NCBI GenBank assembly: GCA_040285825.1 | Contig: JAUPSS010000003.1 | Coordinates: 1,860,001 to 1,924,000 of the forward strand | Length of the DNA stretch: 64,000 bases | Source: Eukaryota sp. TZLM1-RC | Taxonomy: Eukaryota; Metamonada: BaSk clade | Direction: 5' to 3' | Part shown: positions 22,116 through 31,752 of the stretch, piece after piece | Position numbering within the stretch: the stretch's first letter is position 1 | Layout of the letters: every line of letters starts with the position of its first letter | Translations under genes and position numbers: made by a program | The notes under the pieces: generated by a model | Database searches by the model: none | What the model was told of the DNA's origin: nothing | The model's input: only the letters and a program-made list of their open reading frames with translations

Positions 22116-22634
22116 CTATGAATTACTCTTCTTACTTTGCCTAGCATCCTCTTGTCGTTGTTTCCTCCTCAATCGTTTTCTTTCCTTTTTCTCTAGTTTT
22201 TTAGCCAACTCTGCAGTAGAAATATTATCTCGTTTGTACTTTCTCATGTTCTTTTTGTGCTGTTTTGACAATAGATGTGTATTGACTTGAATTTCGTTGA
22301 GCAGAACTTTATCCGGACAACAGACGCATTTCTTGGGGTATGTTTCCTCAGATTTGTCCTGATTTCCCTCATTATTTTCTTCCTTTTCTGCCTCCACAGA
22401 TGCCATTTGTCCGGCGAATTCATGAAGAAGGCCCTCCTTGTCAAGAAGTTCTAAGAGTTGGTCCTCCGATAGGTTGTCAAGATCAGGTAGCTCGTCATTG
22501 TCATTATTGAGTAAGGGAGAACTGAGTTCATCACAGGAAACATCTTCATCTTGAGACTCAAGTCCCGCTAAGTGGGAAGGGGAGTCTGGTTCATCATCAC
22601 TGGATATTGTACCTGAAAGAATCCTTTTGAACAT
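22116..22634 (-). CDS. U1-like C2H2 zinc-finger protein with acidic N-terminus and basic tail
   Basis: 172 residues. Residues 1-95 are acidic (SSDDEPDS, DNDELPDLDN). One zinc finger follows: CVCC...HLLSKQHKKNM, that is Cys-x2-Cys, about 13 residues, His-x5-His, the spacing of U1/JAZ-type fingers in RNA-binding and ribosome-assembly factors. A lysine/arginine-rich helix (KKLEKKERKRLRRKQR) ends the protein. The layout suggests a nuclear RNA-associated protein, but I cannot name the family. It is single-exon, with LINE debris on both sides. Confidence 0.6.
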   Translation of the reverse strand: MFKRILSGTISSDDEPDSPSHLAGLESQDEDVSCDELSSPLLNNDNDELPDLDNLSEDQLLELLDKEGLLHEFAGQMASVEAEKEENNEGNQDKSEETYPKKCVCCPDKVLLNEIQVNTHLLSKQHKKNMRKYKRDNISTAELAKKLEKKERKRLRRKQRQEDARQSKKSNS

Positions 22635-22684
22635 TCAATGTAATAATGCGGAAGAAATTAATTTGAAATTAATTCATTTTTATC

Positions 22685-22850
22685 TTGATTGTGCAAATTC
22701 AATAAATACGATTAGTTTTTGATAACCAAATTACTTTTTTTAACAATTTAATTTATTCCAACGAGAAACTAAACCACAAACTTAAAGGTCTAAATCTTCA
22801 TATCCCAAATCAGCAAAAAAGAATTGACTGAAAGTTTTTCAATATGGTTT
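22685..22850. mobile_element. LINE B tail scrap and LINE A 3'-end scrap
   Basis: At 22687 a plus-strand TGTGCAAATTCAATAAATAC matches the LINE B terminus. At 22742-22850 the minus strand matches the LINE A 3' UTR (compare 3826-3920). Confidence 0.55.
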
Positions 22851-23216
22851 GATACCAAATCGAATGGCAATTCACTGTCAACTGAAGCAAGAACCTCACA
22901 GAACAAGTACATGTAATCAATAGATGAGATGCACAGATGAAGTGTTAGCTGAGATATGAAACATAAATTAAAATAACTATGTACTACCATCTTGCAGTTT
23001 TCAAAGAGCTTCAGGTCGTTGATTGTAGAAGTCTTCGGTTATGGCGTTCTCCAGTTGGTTTCCCCAAGAAAAAACAATTTGAAACCAACATTTCTGATAT
23101 TCGGAACAATCTCAATCTATTGGACATTGAAGTACAACATAGGGTTGTAAGCTTAGGTGAATTAGTGTTGAAGACATTTTATTATAAATAAATTTACGAT
23201 TTGGACCTTTCTGTTA
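22851..23216. other. Intergenic before the coiled-coil gene
   Basis: An open frame at 22979-23191 has plausible composition but no family match. The last 25 bases are the coiled-coil gene leader. Confidence 0.3.
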
Positions 23217-25295
23217 ATGGCGAGCTACAGCTTTGATGGCATGGAGTCTCCGCCAGATTCCCCACCTTCATCCTATGTATCTTCAAAACCTCCCCTTCAT
23301 CCTTCCATGATGTCCTCCAACGTTGAAGAGCCTGACACTTCTCTCATTCAGGAAGCCAAAATCGCCAATGATTACAACAAAAAGCTTGGGGCTAAGGTTC
23401 AACGACAGGCTCAAACAATTGCTGACCAAACTTCTCAACTAGAACGACTTCGTTCCGAGTCAAAGGAACTTACTCAAGAAATCACCAACCTACGAAGACA
23501 AGTTCGTGAAAATCAACGTCGCTCTACCGTCTCCACACCCACGTCATCAGCTCAAAATAGACAAATTTCTGAGCTTCAATCAGAAATCAGAAGACTGCGT
23601 GAAGCGTTACGGCGGGAAGAAACCTCTAACCAAGAGTCTAAAGCCTATATCGATGTCCTTAAAAATGCACTCGATACCAAATCAATTGAAGGTAAAATTG
23701 ACAGTTATGAATCCAAAATAGATTCATTAGAAACTAGGATATCCACTCTCGAAGAAGAAAAGGCTGCTCTATTGGATTATGCTAGGGAAAGCCAACAAGC
23801 GCAGGAAGATGCTCTCAATCAAGCAAGGAAAAGTGAAGAAGAAAAGAACTTTTTGACTGAAGAATTAGAACAAGTATCAATGGAAAAAGATGAAGAAATT
23901 AATTTGTTAAAGCAAAATAATTCACAATTGACTAATGAAATAGATGAATTACGATCAAATGTTGGAATTCTTGAAGATTCTAAACAAAAGCTAATTACTG
24001 AGCTGGAGCAAGTTAAAAGGGCCAAAGATGGAGAAATCAAACAGTTAAAAACTCTCAATCAATCCAATCAATCAAGAATTGATGAACTTTCCCAGTCAGA
24101 ATCGACGTTAGAAAACGAGAAATCTTCACTCGAAAAACAACTTGGTAGAGCTTTTTCATTAAATCAAGATCTCCAATCACATCTGGATCAATCAAAAGCA
24201 CGTGTAGAAGAGCTCACTGACAAGCTGGGTGACAAGGAAGAGCTCATAATAGAGTTGACTTCTGAGCGTGATGATAATGTTATTGTTATAAATGACCTGG
24301 AAAATAAGGTGGATTCGTTAAATTCAGAAGTATTGGCTTTATCTAAAGATTGCGATGAATACTCTTCTGAAATTAACTCTCTTGGTAAGCAACTTCGTGA
24401 GGCTGAATCAATCATTTCTGATTTAAGATCCACGTCATCAGTTACTGAAACCAATTTACAGGAAGCTCGGGATAAAATTAAAGAAATGAAAGAAGAACTA
24501 GAACAGGCAGTTGAAGCTGAAGCAAGTGCTGCCTTACAGTCAAGGATTTTGCTATCCCAATTAAGAACGCAAGAAAAAACGTTGACTATGCAAGAATCTA
24601 AAATTGGATCTGTAAATGAAATGGAAAATGAACTTTTAAAAGAAAAAGAAAGGAATGAAAGTTTGAAAAAAGAAATTTCTGAAATGGAAAAGTTGCTGGA
24701 AAACCAAAATACTAAATTAAAACAACAAAATGAACAAATTAATGAATTAGAAATGGATTTATCGAGATCTCAAGGTAGAATTTCTTCACTTGAAAAAACA
24801 ATTCAACGACATGAGAGTACATCTACAGAGGAAATGACAAACCTCTCTTCACATGTTCAAATGCTTAAAAAAGAACTTGCAGAAGCCAAGACTATGTCTG
24901 AAAAGCATAGTGATATGGCCTTCTCTGCCGAAGCAAAAGTACGTGATTTAGAAAGTAAAGTGGAATCCTTGGAATCAGAGAGAGATGCTCTTACGCAGGA
25001 GCTAAAGACTCTGAGAAAACGTCATTTGGAACTTGCTCACAGTGTTCCTGCCTCACCAAGGTCTCCTTTAAGTAAACCTTTTAGTTCAACCGTCCATGAA
25101 TTCAGAGAATCATCTCCCACAACAGCTGAAGATTCAAACAGTTTCACTAATAGATTGAGTACCATACACAGTAGCCTGCAAAAGGAGAGACCTTCATTGA
25201 ACTCAGAAGGTGCTAAACCTAGTTTTGAAGAGAACTTGAAGAAACTTCGTGAGCAATTTAGTACAATGCGACAACGTTATTCAATAGATTCTTGA
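23217..25295 (+). CDS. Large coiled-coil protein, copy 1
   Basis: 692 residues. A short Pro/Ser-rich N-terminus (SPPDSPPSSYV, residues 11-40) is followed by an almost continuous coiled coil from about 45 to 600, rich in Glu, Lys, Gln, Ser and Leu heptads. A Ser/Pro-rich tail (VPASPRSPLSKPF) follows, then a last helix (LKKLREQFSTMRQRYS). No motor, CAP-Gly or catalytic domain is seen, so it is structural, perhaps cytoskeletal or Golgi-like; this is inference. Single exon, stop TGA. It sits 240 bp upstream of eL43 on the same strand. A second copy lies inverted at 38897-40972, with three amino-acid differences that I could find over the shared region. Confidence 0.75.
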   Translation: MASYSFDGMESPPDSPPSSYVSSKPPLHPSMMSSNVEEPDTSLIQEAKIANDYNKKLGAKVQRQAQTIADQTSQLERLRSESKELTQEITNLRRQVRENQRRSTVSTPTSSAQNRQISELQSEIRRLREALRREETSNQESKAYIDVLKNALDTKSIEGKIDSYESKIDSLETRISTLEEEKAALLDYARESQQAQEDALNQARKSEEEKNFLTEELEQVSMEKDEEINLLKQNNSQLTNEIDELRSNVGILEDSKQKLITELEQVKRAKDGEIKQLKTLNQSNQSRIDELSQSESTLENEKSSLEKQLGRAFSLNQDLQSHLDQSKARVEELTDKLGDKEELIIELTSERDDNVIVINDLENKVDSLNSEVLALSKDCDEYSSEINSLGKQLREAESIISDLRSTSSVTETNLQEARDKIKEMKEELEQAVEAEASAALQSRILLSQLRTQEKTLTMQESKIGSVNEMENELLKEKERNESLKKEISEMEKLLENQNTKLKQQNEQINELEMDLSRSQGRISSLEKTIQRHESTSTEEMTNLSSHVQMLKKELAEAKTMSEKHSDMAFSAEAKVRDLESKVESLESERDALTQELKTLRKRHLELAHSVPASPRSPLSKPFSSTVHEFRESSPTTAEDSNSFTNRLSTIHSSLQKERPSLNSEGAKPSFEENLKKLREQFSTMRQRYSIDS

Positions 25296-25534
25296 TTGTA
25301 AAATATATTTATCTTAAGTAGCGTCCATGTTTAATCTAAACCTGCAGTTTAACATAGCAGAAGATACAATGGTATACACCTAACTCTACTAAATGACACA
25401 GACATACCAGCAAAAGGATCCACGAATGATCAGCATGAATAATTAGTGGAGTGGTCGAACGTGGGCGAGGAGAAAATTCCTTTTCTTCCTCTACTTTCAG
25501 TATGACTCAAATCACACTCTAGCTAACAATAGAC

Positions 25535-25840
25535 ATGGCCAAACACACTAAGAAGGTCGGTATTGTCGGTAAGTACGGTGTACGTTACGGTTCTTCCGTC
25601 CGTAAACAAATCAAGAAGGCCGAAATCACCCAGCACGCTAAGTACGTCTGCCCATTTTGTGGTAAGAACAGTGTTAAGCGTTCTTGTGTCGGTATTTGGT
25701 CATGTAATGGTTGCAAGAAGACCATGGCAGGAGGAGCTTATCAACTCAAGTATGTTTTTGATGTTACTTATCGAAGCACAACTGCTGCTGTTACTGCCCG
25801 ATCAACTGTCCGTCGTCTCCGCGAAACTGCTGCTCTCTAA
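25535..25840 (+). CDS. RPL37A: 60S ribosomal protein eL43 (L37a), with an in-frame 27-nt intron
   Basis: A large-subunit zinc-ribbon protein. The start [15 protein letters not shown] and the zinc ribbon (CPFCGK...CNGCKK) are diagnostic. Unspliced, the frame is open over 101 codons but has an insertion after GGAYQL relative to the family. Removing a 27-nt GTATGT...AAG intron (25750-25776) restores the conserved Asn-Thr-Thr-x-Ala-Val segment and gives 92 residues, the usual eL43 length. Because 27 is a multiple of three and holds no stop, gene finders will keep the intron as coding. The 5' flank, including the pyrimidine-rich TTCCTCTACTTTCAG, is duplicated near 38.7 kb. Confidence 0.93.
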   Translation: MAKHTKKVGIVGKYGVRYGSSVRKQIKKAEITQHAKYVCPFCGKNSVKRSCVGIWSCNGCKKTMAGGAYQLKYVFDVTYRSTTAAVTARSTVRRLRETAAL

Positions 25841-26867
25841 ATAGTCTTTTGCACAATCAATGCTTTTCAGTTCTAATTTCGTCACATCCTTCTTTTGTGA
25901 ATTACATCTCCATAGTTTAGCAATAAATAATGGCTCGGAAGTCGATTTCTTTGAAACTTAATTTATTATTAACCTAGATTTTGGGTTCTGCATGTAATCC
26001 CATTAATAATTTGGTCATTTGTTCTTACATGATGATGTGCATGTATTGCTCCATTACAAATGTGTTTTGATGAATGCAGAGTCAAAGCTATTATTGCATT
26101 TCAATTCGATTTAATGTTTTCAGTTTTGTTCGAGATTTTCTCGTTCATGTCTTCTCAATTATACAATTGTTGAGTGACTGTCATTAACAACCTCTTTCTT
26201 CCGACTTCACAAAATCAAAGTAGTTTTTGGACAACAGTTTTTAAACCTAAAAACGAATAATCTAAAATCAAGCTCATCCACATTTTGAACATCAGTATTA
26301 TTATACAAATTAACACGATCAGAAAGTGTTCGAGTGACTTCAGTAAGAACAACATCAAAGTCCTCCAACAACCATATGTACAGCATTATCTCAAGTACAA
26401 TGCAAAGCACAAAAGGGCAACCATGATCTACATGGTGTTTTTGATAAACAGGAGAAAATTTGGAGAAATAGGTGTATCATTTTGTGGGAATTAAGTACAA
26501 GGCACTCTGACCCTCTTTATACAGAGTGCATAGTTAGAACATGAAAACAGTGTTTACTCTATTGAAAAAATACAGTAAGATAAAGTATTTGAAATCCCTG
26601 TTGGACTCCCAGTTTAGCACATTGATCAATCTCAACAATTTTGCTTATCACAAACACTTTAGAGATACTTTCTAATGAACTGGTTAATTGAAAACTTGAC
26701 CGGAATGCTATATCGTCCTCTTCAATGAGGGACTTTTGTACCCATTTAACGATGTACTGCTCCTGTACATAGAAGATTCGTATGTTGTGGGAATTAAGTG
26801 TACTTTAACAGTTTCCTTGCATTTATTTATAAATAAAAGATTTTACCTAATAAACAGAGTTAAATAC
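25841..26867. other. Intergenic, no gene recognised
   Basis: About 1 kb, AT-rich. A perfect 8-bp stem with 12-nt loop lies at 26502-26529. A minus-strand frame (26207-26410) has some coding look but no family features. Confidence 0.35.
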
Positions 26868-27737
26868 CTAAACTTCAACTTCAACTTCTTCAGGAACATC
26901 CTTAGGATCAGCCAACTCCAAGTCCTTCTTGATGGGTTGAATAGGGCCTAGAGAGTAATAATAGACTAAAGCGACCAAACAACAACCTCCAACAACATTG
27001 CCGATTGTGGTTAAGATGATTTGAACAAAGATTTCCCAAAAACTAAAATCAGCATCTACAATCCACCCTAAAGGAACGCTAAACATATTGGCGATGCTAT
27101 GCTCAAATCCAACAAAGACAAACGTCATTGCGGGAAGCCAAATGGCAAAAGCCTTGGAGATCATATCACCAGCACCTACAGCGAACCAACTACCAGCACA
27201 AATGAGAAAGTTTGATCCAATACCACGGAAGAAGATCTCAACTGGACTAAGACCAACCTTGAACTCAGCTAGATCAGCGATGAATGCGGCAGTAGATGAA
27301 CCATCTGAAACAATACCGGTAAAACGAGCAAAGACGAAAATGGCAAAGATGGAACCAATGAAGTTACCAACCCAAACGACACCCCAGTTGTACAACACTT
27401 GCTTGATAGAAATCTTCTTAGAGAGGAATGGAACAAGAAGATAAAGGTTGTTGCCGGTGAATAACTCGGCACCGCAGCAGAAAATCAAAATGAGACCAAT
27501 TGGGAACAGAGCTGCGTATGTGAAGTAATGAGAAAAGTGCGACACGACAACTACAGAGCCATCTACAGCAGTTTCATATTGTCTAGAAGCACCAATGGCA
27601 GAGATGAGGCCTCCGGTGGACAGGAAAATTCCAGCAAGAAACGACAACAAAACTAGCTTACGAAGTGATGCTGTACCTTTCGAGACACCAAGGTCTTCAA
27701 CAGACTGGAGTATTTCCTGGGGTGATTTCAGTGCCAT
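26868..27737 (-). CDS. Formate/nitrite transporter family channel (FNT)
   Basis: 289 residues. FNT channels carry formate, nitrite, lactate or similar small anions across a membrane as pentamers of six-helix subunits. The family signatures are clear: CGAELFTGNN after the second helix, KAFAIWLPAMTFVFVGFEHS with the central His, and SIANMF. Six hydrophobic segments are visible between residues 25 and 265, followed by an acidic cytosolic tail (ADPKDVPEEVEVEV). It is unspliced and starts at MALKSPQEIL. Odd point: recognisable LINE coding sequence begins only about 30-40 bp upstream of the start codon, so the native promoter is very short or lost. The substrate cannot be read from sequence. Confidence 0.92.
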   Translation of the reverse strand: MALKSPQEILQSVEDLGVSKGTASLRKLVLLSFLAGIFLSTGGLISAIGASRQYETAVDGSVVVVSHFSHYFTYAALFPIGLILIFCCGAELFTGNNLYLLVPFLSKKISIKQVLYNWGVVWVGNFIGSIFAIFVFARFTGIVSDGSSTAAFIADLAEFKVGLSPVEIFFRGIGSNFLICAGSWFAVGAGDMISKAFAIWLPAMTFVFVGFEHSIANMFSVPLGWIVDADFSFWEIFVQIILTTIGNVVGGCCLVALVYYYSLGPIQPIKKDLELADPKDVPEEVEVEV

Positions 27738-27764
27738 TAATTGATGATGAGAGAATGAAAATGT

Positions 27765-28395
27765 ATATAATTTTCTTTTACAATCTTCGTTTGGTTGCCT
27801 TAAGTAAACCTGGTGGTGGGGTTAGACCTATAGCTGTTGGTGAATCATTAATGAGATTGTTAGCAATTATTTGTTTTGATAGAATTAAGTCATCCACAAT
27901 TAATATCTTTCGTCCTTATCAGCTCGCAATTGGAATTCCTGATGGTACAACCTGTGCAGCTTTGTGTACAGATTTTCTTTTAATTAAAAAGGCGAAAATT
28001 ATTTATTGAATATTGATTTCAAAAATACTTTCAACTCGATTTTTCGCTCAAGCATTTTGCAAGAACTTGAACTTCATTTCCCCCCTCTCATGCCATATTT
28101 TAAATTGATGTATGGATCGCCTTCTAACATGATTTTCCATTCTGAGGACATTTCTTCATCAAGAGGTGTCAAGCAGGGAGATTCTTTGGGTCCATTTTTC
28201 TTTTGTTTAGCGCTTCAATCAGTTTTAGTAAAATTTAAGATGCATTTTCCTGACATTCATTTATGTGCTTATGCAGATGATTTGTCACTTATTGGTCATT
28301 TGTTCCTTTTACAGCAAGGATTTCAACATTTTGATATTCTGTCCCAACAAATTGGGTTAGATATTAATTTGCCCAAATGTTTCGTGATTGGTTAT
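27765..28395 (+). mobile_element. LINE D, 5' part (interrupted by a Gypsy element)
   Basis: Reverse-transcriptase fingers and palm: LVALSKPGGGVRPIAVGESL, IDFKNTFNSI, GVKQGDSLGPFFFCL, YADDLSLIG and INLPKCFVIG. One stop near 28006 breaks the frame. The coding sequence is cut at 28395 by the LTR and resumes at 37802 at the matching codon region. Confidence 0.8.
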
Positions 28396-28560
28396 TGATG
28401 ATCTGCGGGTGTTATGACGGGACATGACCTTATATGAAAAGTAGAGTAATTTATTACAAGGGAATGAGGATTTCCCTTAACTTAAGCGCATGGGCGCAAT
28501 AATACTATAACTATCAATAAACTATAAATAAACTATTATAAATATTATCCAAGGCTAACA
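28396..28560 (-). repeat. 3' LTR of the Gypsy element
   Basis: 165 bp, 11 bp longer than the other LTR because of an extra TAAACTATAAA-like unit. Confidence 0.85.
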
Positions 28561-29762
28561 CTGCCCTTTCTTCTTTTCGAGCGTCGAGGCCTGATAGGAG
28601 TTGGATTAACATTATTGTTAATATTATCAGAACGACGTTTACGGCGTGAAGGACAAGAGCGAGTATTAGAAATAGACTTGGAGAATTCTTTATAGGCAGA
28701 GGTGTTTTGAACAGTCGAAACCAGCTCAGTGGTAATATGGTTGCCAGGCCATTGGACTTGACAGTAATCACCATCCTGACTGAGGACTTTCTGGATCACG
28801 TGCTCTTCTGCATCGCCAGCAGCAACCCAGGAGTGAAATTCATCTACTGGTAAACTGGAATGCCAAGGTTGGAGGTGCTTCACACTGGCTTTAACAACCA
28901 TACCAGTACACAGGTTCTTGATGTCAGCTGTGGAGGTAGAGGGTGTGTCAATAACTAAGAATGGTCCTTTGTAATTACCATGTAACTTAGCAGTGGAAGA
29001 CGAAGCTCGTTTGACCAATTGGCCAGGAGAGAAAGGGTTGGCTTCGATTTGGGAATCACGAGGAGGAGCCTTGGAAGCTTGACGGAGCTCTGATTCCTCC
29101 TGTTTCTTCCTCAATCTGACAAATTTGGATTGAATGTCGTTGATGTAGGTTGACTCAGACGTTGAGCTTTCGAGGGTCTCTATGATTTTGCTGGGGTCAG
29201 CTCTTGGGCTAAAATCTGAACCAAACATGAGCTCGTATGGAGAGTAACCTGTAATCGAACTCTTGGATGAGTTGATTAACAATTGTACATAGGGTATGTA
29301 CTCTGACCATGCATCGTAGGCGTTGAAATCTACGAGCAGCTTCCTCAAATTCTGCAAAATGTCGCGGTGACGGCGTTCGACTAAACCGTTGGACTGAGAG
29401 AAGTGAGGGACGGACTTTGAGACCTCTATGCCCAAAAACTCACATAGAGCGTCGAAGACAGCTTTTGAGAACTCAGGACCGTTGTCACTATGGACTATGA
29501 ACGGAATCCCGAAAATCGCACATACCTTCCATATCAGAGCGTCGGCGGTAAGGTTGGCGTTGAGTTCTTTGAGAGGGACTATGATAGTGAACCTCGTGAA
29601 GCTATCCACAAATACAAGAATGTATCTGTGGCCGTCATGATCTTCTGGAAGAGGACCAATGACGTCGACATTAACTCTTGCGAATGGTCTGTCACCCACA
29701 AGGAACCAGTTGTAGGGACATGCAGTTTGGGGACTGCTGCTCTCTTCTGACAGGAGGGGCAT
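28545..29762 (-). CDS. Gypsy integrase catalytic core and chromodomain-like C-terminus
   Basis: The DDE core is visible: VNVDVIGPLPED (first Asp), SDNGPEF (second Asp) and the Glu after NGLVERRHRD. The C-terminal part has the GPFLVI-type module, then EEHVIQKVLSQDGDYCQVQW, which looks like a chromodomain used in chromoviruses to target marked chromatin. This frame differs from the upstream RNase H/zinc frame, and the switch occurs near 29700. The end of the frame runs about 15 bp into the LTR. Confidence 0.8.
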   Translation of the reverse strand: MPLLSEESSSPQTACPYNWFLVGDRPFARVNVDVIGPLPEDHDGHRYILVFVDSFTRFTIIVPLKELNANLTADALIWKVCAIFGIPFIVHSDNGPEFSKAVFDALCEFLGIEVSKSVPHFSQSNGLVERRHRDILQNLRKLLVDFNAYDAWSEYIPYVQLLINSSKSSITGYSPYELMFGSDFSPRADPSKIIETLESSTSESTYINDIQSKFVRLRKKQEESELRQASKAPPRDSQIEANPFSPGQLVKRASSSTAKLHGNYKGPFLVIDTPSTSTADIKNLCTGMVVKASVKHLQPWHSSLPVDEFHSWVAAGDAEEHVIQKVLSQDGDYCQVQWPGNHITTELVSTVQNTSAYKEFSKSISNTRSCPSRRKRRSDNINNNVNPTPIRPRRSKRRKGSVSLG

Positions 29763-30496
29763 TCTTGGACGTGCTTGGTCATGTCTGAAAGCATGTTAGG
29801 CCACCAGTAGTCGCTGTTCTTGAGTCTGAGGAGACTTTCTGCTTTACTGGGGTGGCCACCTTGCGGGAGTCCATGTAGAAGGTTAAGCATATCCTTAACC
29901 AGTGATTGAGGAATCACGATCTTGTGCTCTGGAGTCAGATAAAGATCTAGACGACTATCCAAAGTACAGTTGTTAAACGAGGTGTCCTGGTTAGCGAGGG
30001 CTCGCTTTTGTTCGGACCTGATATTGCAGAGCCATGGCTCGAAGAGTGGAAGGTCATTGGAGCATTTATCTTGAAGGATAAGCACCTTCTCGAATGTATG
30101 GAGATCTTCAACGAAGCATCTCTCTGACTCAGTTTCATCAATCCTGTGTGTGTAGTAGATAGGGTGAAACTCTTGGTCGTTGGAATGGACCAGATGGTTG
30201 ATGGTATGGTTGTCTTGGGGCGGTACTATCTTAGATAGCATGTCTGCCCAATGGTTCTCTTCCCCTTTTGTATGAACGATGTCGAATAGGAACTCAGAAT
30301 AGATGGGAAGCCACCTTCTGACTATTCTGTTTTTGTTCGGAGCGGTAAGCATGTAAGTAAGGTTTTGGTGATCTGTGAAAATAATCAGACGCCTTCCTTT
30401 GAGGTAGTTCTCGAAGCCACTTTCGGTAAGCATGAGAAGGATAGCATAAAGCTCTTTCTGCACCGTGGGCCAGTTCTGCTGGGAGTTAGTCAACAA
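29579..30496 (-). CDS. Gypsy RNase H second half and integrase zinc domain
   Basis: RNase H continues (VQKELYAILL, IFTDHQNLTYML, HWADMLSK). The integrase HHCC zinc domain follows (HGLPQGGHPS... then CPSCQKR). The first half of RNase H lies across the hAT insertion at 32568 and beyond; the frames agree if the transposon and one copy of its duplication are ignored. Confidence 0.8.
   Translation of the reverse strand: MLTNSQQNWPTVQKELYAILLMLTESGFENYLKGRRLIIFTDHQNLTYMLTAPNKNRIVRRWLPIYSEFLFDIVHTKGEENHWADMLSKIVPPQDNHTINHLVHSNDQEFHPIYYTHRIDETESERCFVEDLHTFEKVLILQDKCSNDLPLFEPWLCNIRSEQKRALANQDTSFNNCTLDSRLDLYLTPEHKIVIPQSLVKDMLNLLHGLPQGGHPSKAESLLRLKNSDYWWPNMLSDMTKHVQECPSCQKRAAVPKLHVPTTGSLWVTDHSQELMSTSLVLFQKIMTATDTFLYLWIASRGSLS
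30489..30496. repeat. 8-bp hAT target-site duplication, left
   Basis: GTCAACAA, exact copy at 32568-32575. Confidence 0.9.
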
Positions 30497-30795
30497 CAGC
30501 AATGTGTATTATCGATATCTTTTATTTATCTTATCGTGGGACACTTCCGATAAATATATTGTTAACAAAATATCGTATCTTATTTATCGACATATCGAGC
30601 CTCAAGACGATAAATATATCGTCGATAATCAAGTGGATAAGTCACAATTTTGTGCTTAAAAACAGTAGCGTTTATTCTTTTAGCTTAAAATTCCATATTA
30701 TCATCGCCTAAACCTTCATCGTCTTCGCTATCAACTCCAACATCCTCCAATTCTTTCCCCGACATTAAGCGGCGAACTGTTTCATAATCCCAGAA

Positions 30796-31752
30796 CTACC
30801 TGTTATATAATAGGAAAAGTTGCTTTTCAAGAGATGCAGGGGTCATGTTTGGTCGTGTCGTAACAGATGTCCTTTTAGCAGCACTAAAAAGCCTTTCGAC
30901 TTCACAACTTGTTGCAGAAATCCAGTCAAGATCGATATACTTGGATTCTTTGTTCTTTTTCGCTTGCTGGCACATTTCCATTCCTTTATCAATGTCTAGG
31001 TCACCGTTGCCGATATCAGCGATCTGCTCCTTTTCAAAACACTCTATTGCCTTTCCTTCTCTTTCATTGAGTGACTGTTCATCTTTGTTTTGTACCTTCA
31101 CTATGGCTGCCTCAAAGTCTGGGTGTGCTGCATTGTTTGTCGGGTATTTAGTCCAGACAGTCAAGTGAGGGAAATCGTTGTGAAATACCTCAAAAGCATC
31201 ATTAGCAAGAGCAAGAGTCAGTTTTGTGCCTTGAAGATAGTTAGTGATCCTTTTGTTTTTAGTCAAATGATCATAAAGTTGACGCAGGGCCCGTTCTTGT
31301 GATGCGTTTGGGAGAAGGTCATCAAAAGAACTGCCAAAAAGCTGAAAAATTCCTGCTTCTTTATACTGGAAGAATCTTTTCAACGTATCAGCTGCAGACA
31401 ACCATCTAGTTACATTTCTTTTGGTTGGTCTTCGGGTTGTTTTAGTCCTTAAAACCATTGACCTTTTTACCCGACGCAACATTGTAAACATTTTGTCAAT
31501 AGCTTTCAGTTCATTAACGAGGCTAGATTGAAGCGTCTTCAGCTCCAAGGCCAATCTGTGAGAGGCACATCCAATGGTAGGAACCCCTAAAAGTTCACCC
31601 AGTTTTGCATTTGTAGGACAGTTATCGCTTACAACAAAGAACAAATTTTGTCGGGTCTTGTTGTAAGCGGCAAGAATGCCGTCAATAATATCAAAATACT
31701 GTTCAGCACCCAGAAGGGTCGTGGCATCGTCAAAAGGTTGTTGGTCAGTCAC
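30796..31752 (-). CDS. hAT transposase, C-terminal two thirds
   Basis: 318 codons. It contains the catalytic-core segments (FVVSDNCPTNAKLGELLGVP with an Asp, CASHRLAL) and the hAT dimerisation domain near the end (SCEVERLFSAAKRTSVTTRP). It is out of frame with the upstream BED half by one base; the shift maps to a GAAAACC run near 31800. Confidence 0.85.
   Translation of the reverse strand: MTDQQPFDDATTLLGAEQYFDIIDGILAAYNKTRQNLFFVVSDNCPTNAKLGELLGVPTIGCASHRLALELKTLQSSLVNELKAIDKMFTMLRRVKRSMVLRTKTTRRPTKRNVTRWLSAADTLKRFFQYKEAGIFQLFGSSFDDLLPNASQERALRQLYDHLTKNKRITNYLQGTKLTLALANDAFEVFHNDFPHLTVWTKYPTNNAAHPDFEAAIVKVQNKDEQSLNEREGKAIECFEKEQIADIGNGDLDIDKGMEMCQQAKKNKESKYIDLDWISATSCEVERLFSAAKRTSVTTRPNMTPASLEKQLFLLYNR

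Noticed and set aside
28396-28400. A clean 5-bp target duplication for the Gypsy element
   Set aside because: Flanks read TTAT and TAAT. The match is imperfect and the LTR edge is ambiguous by a few bases.
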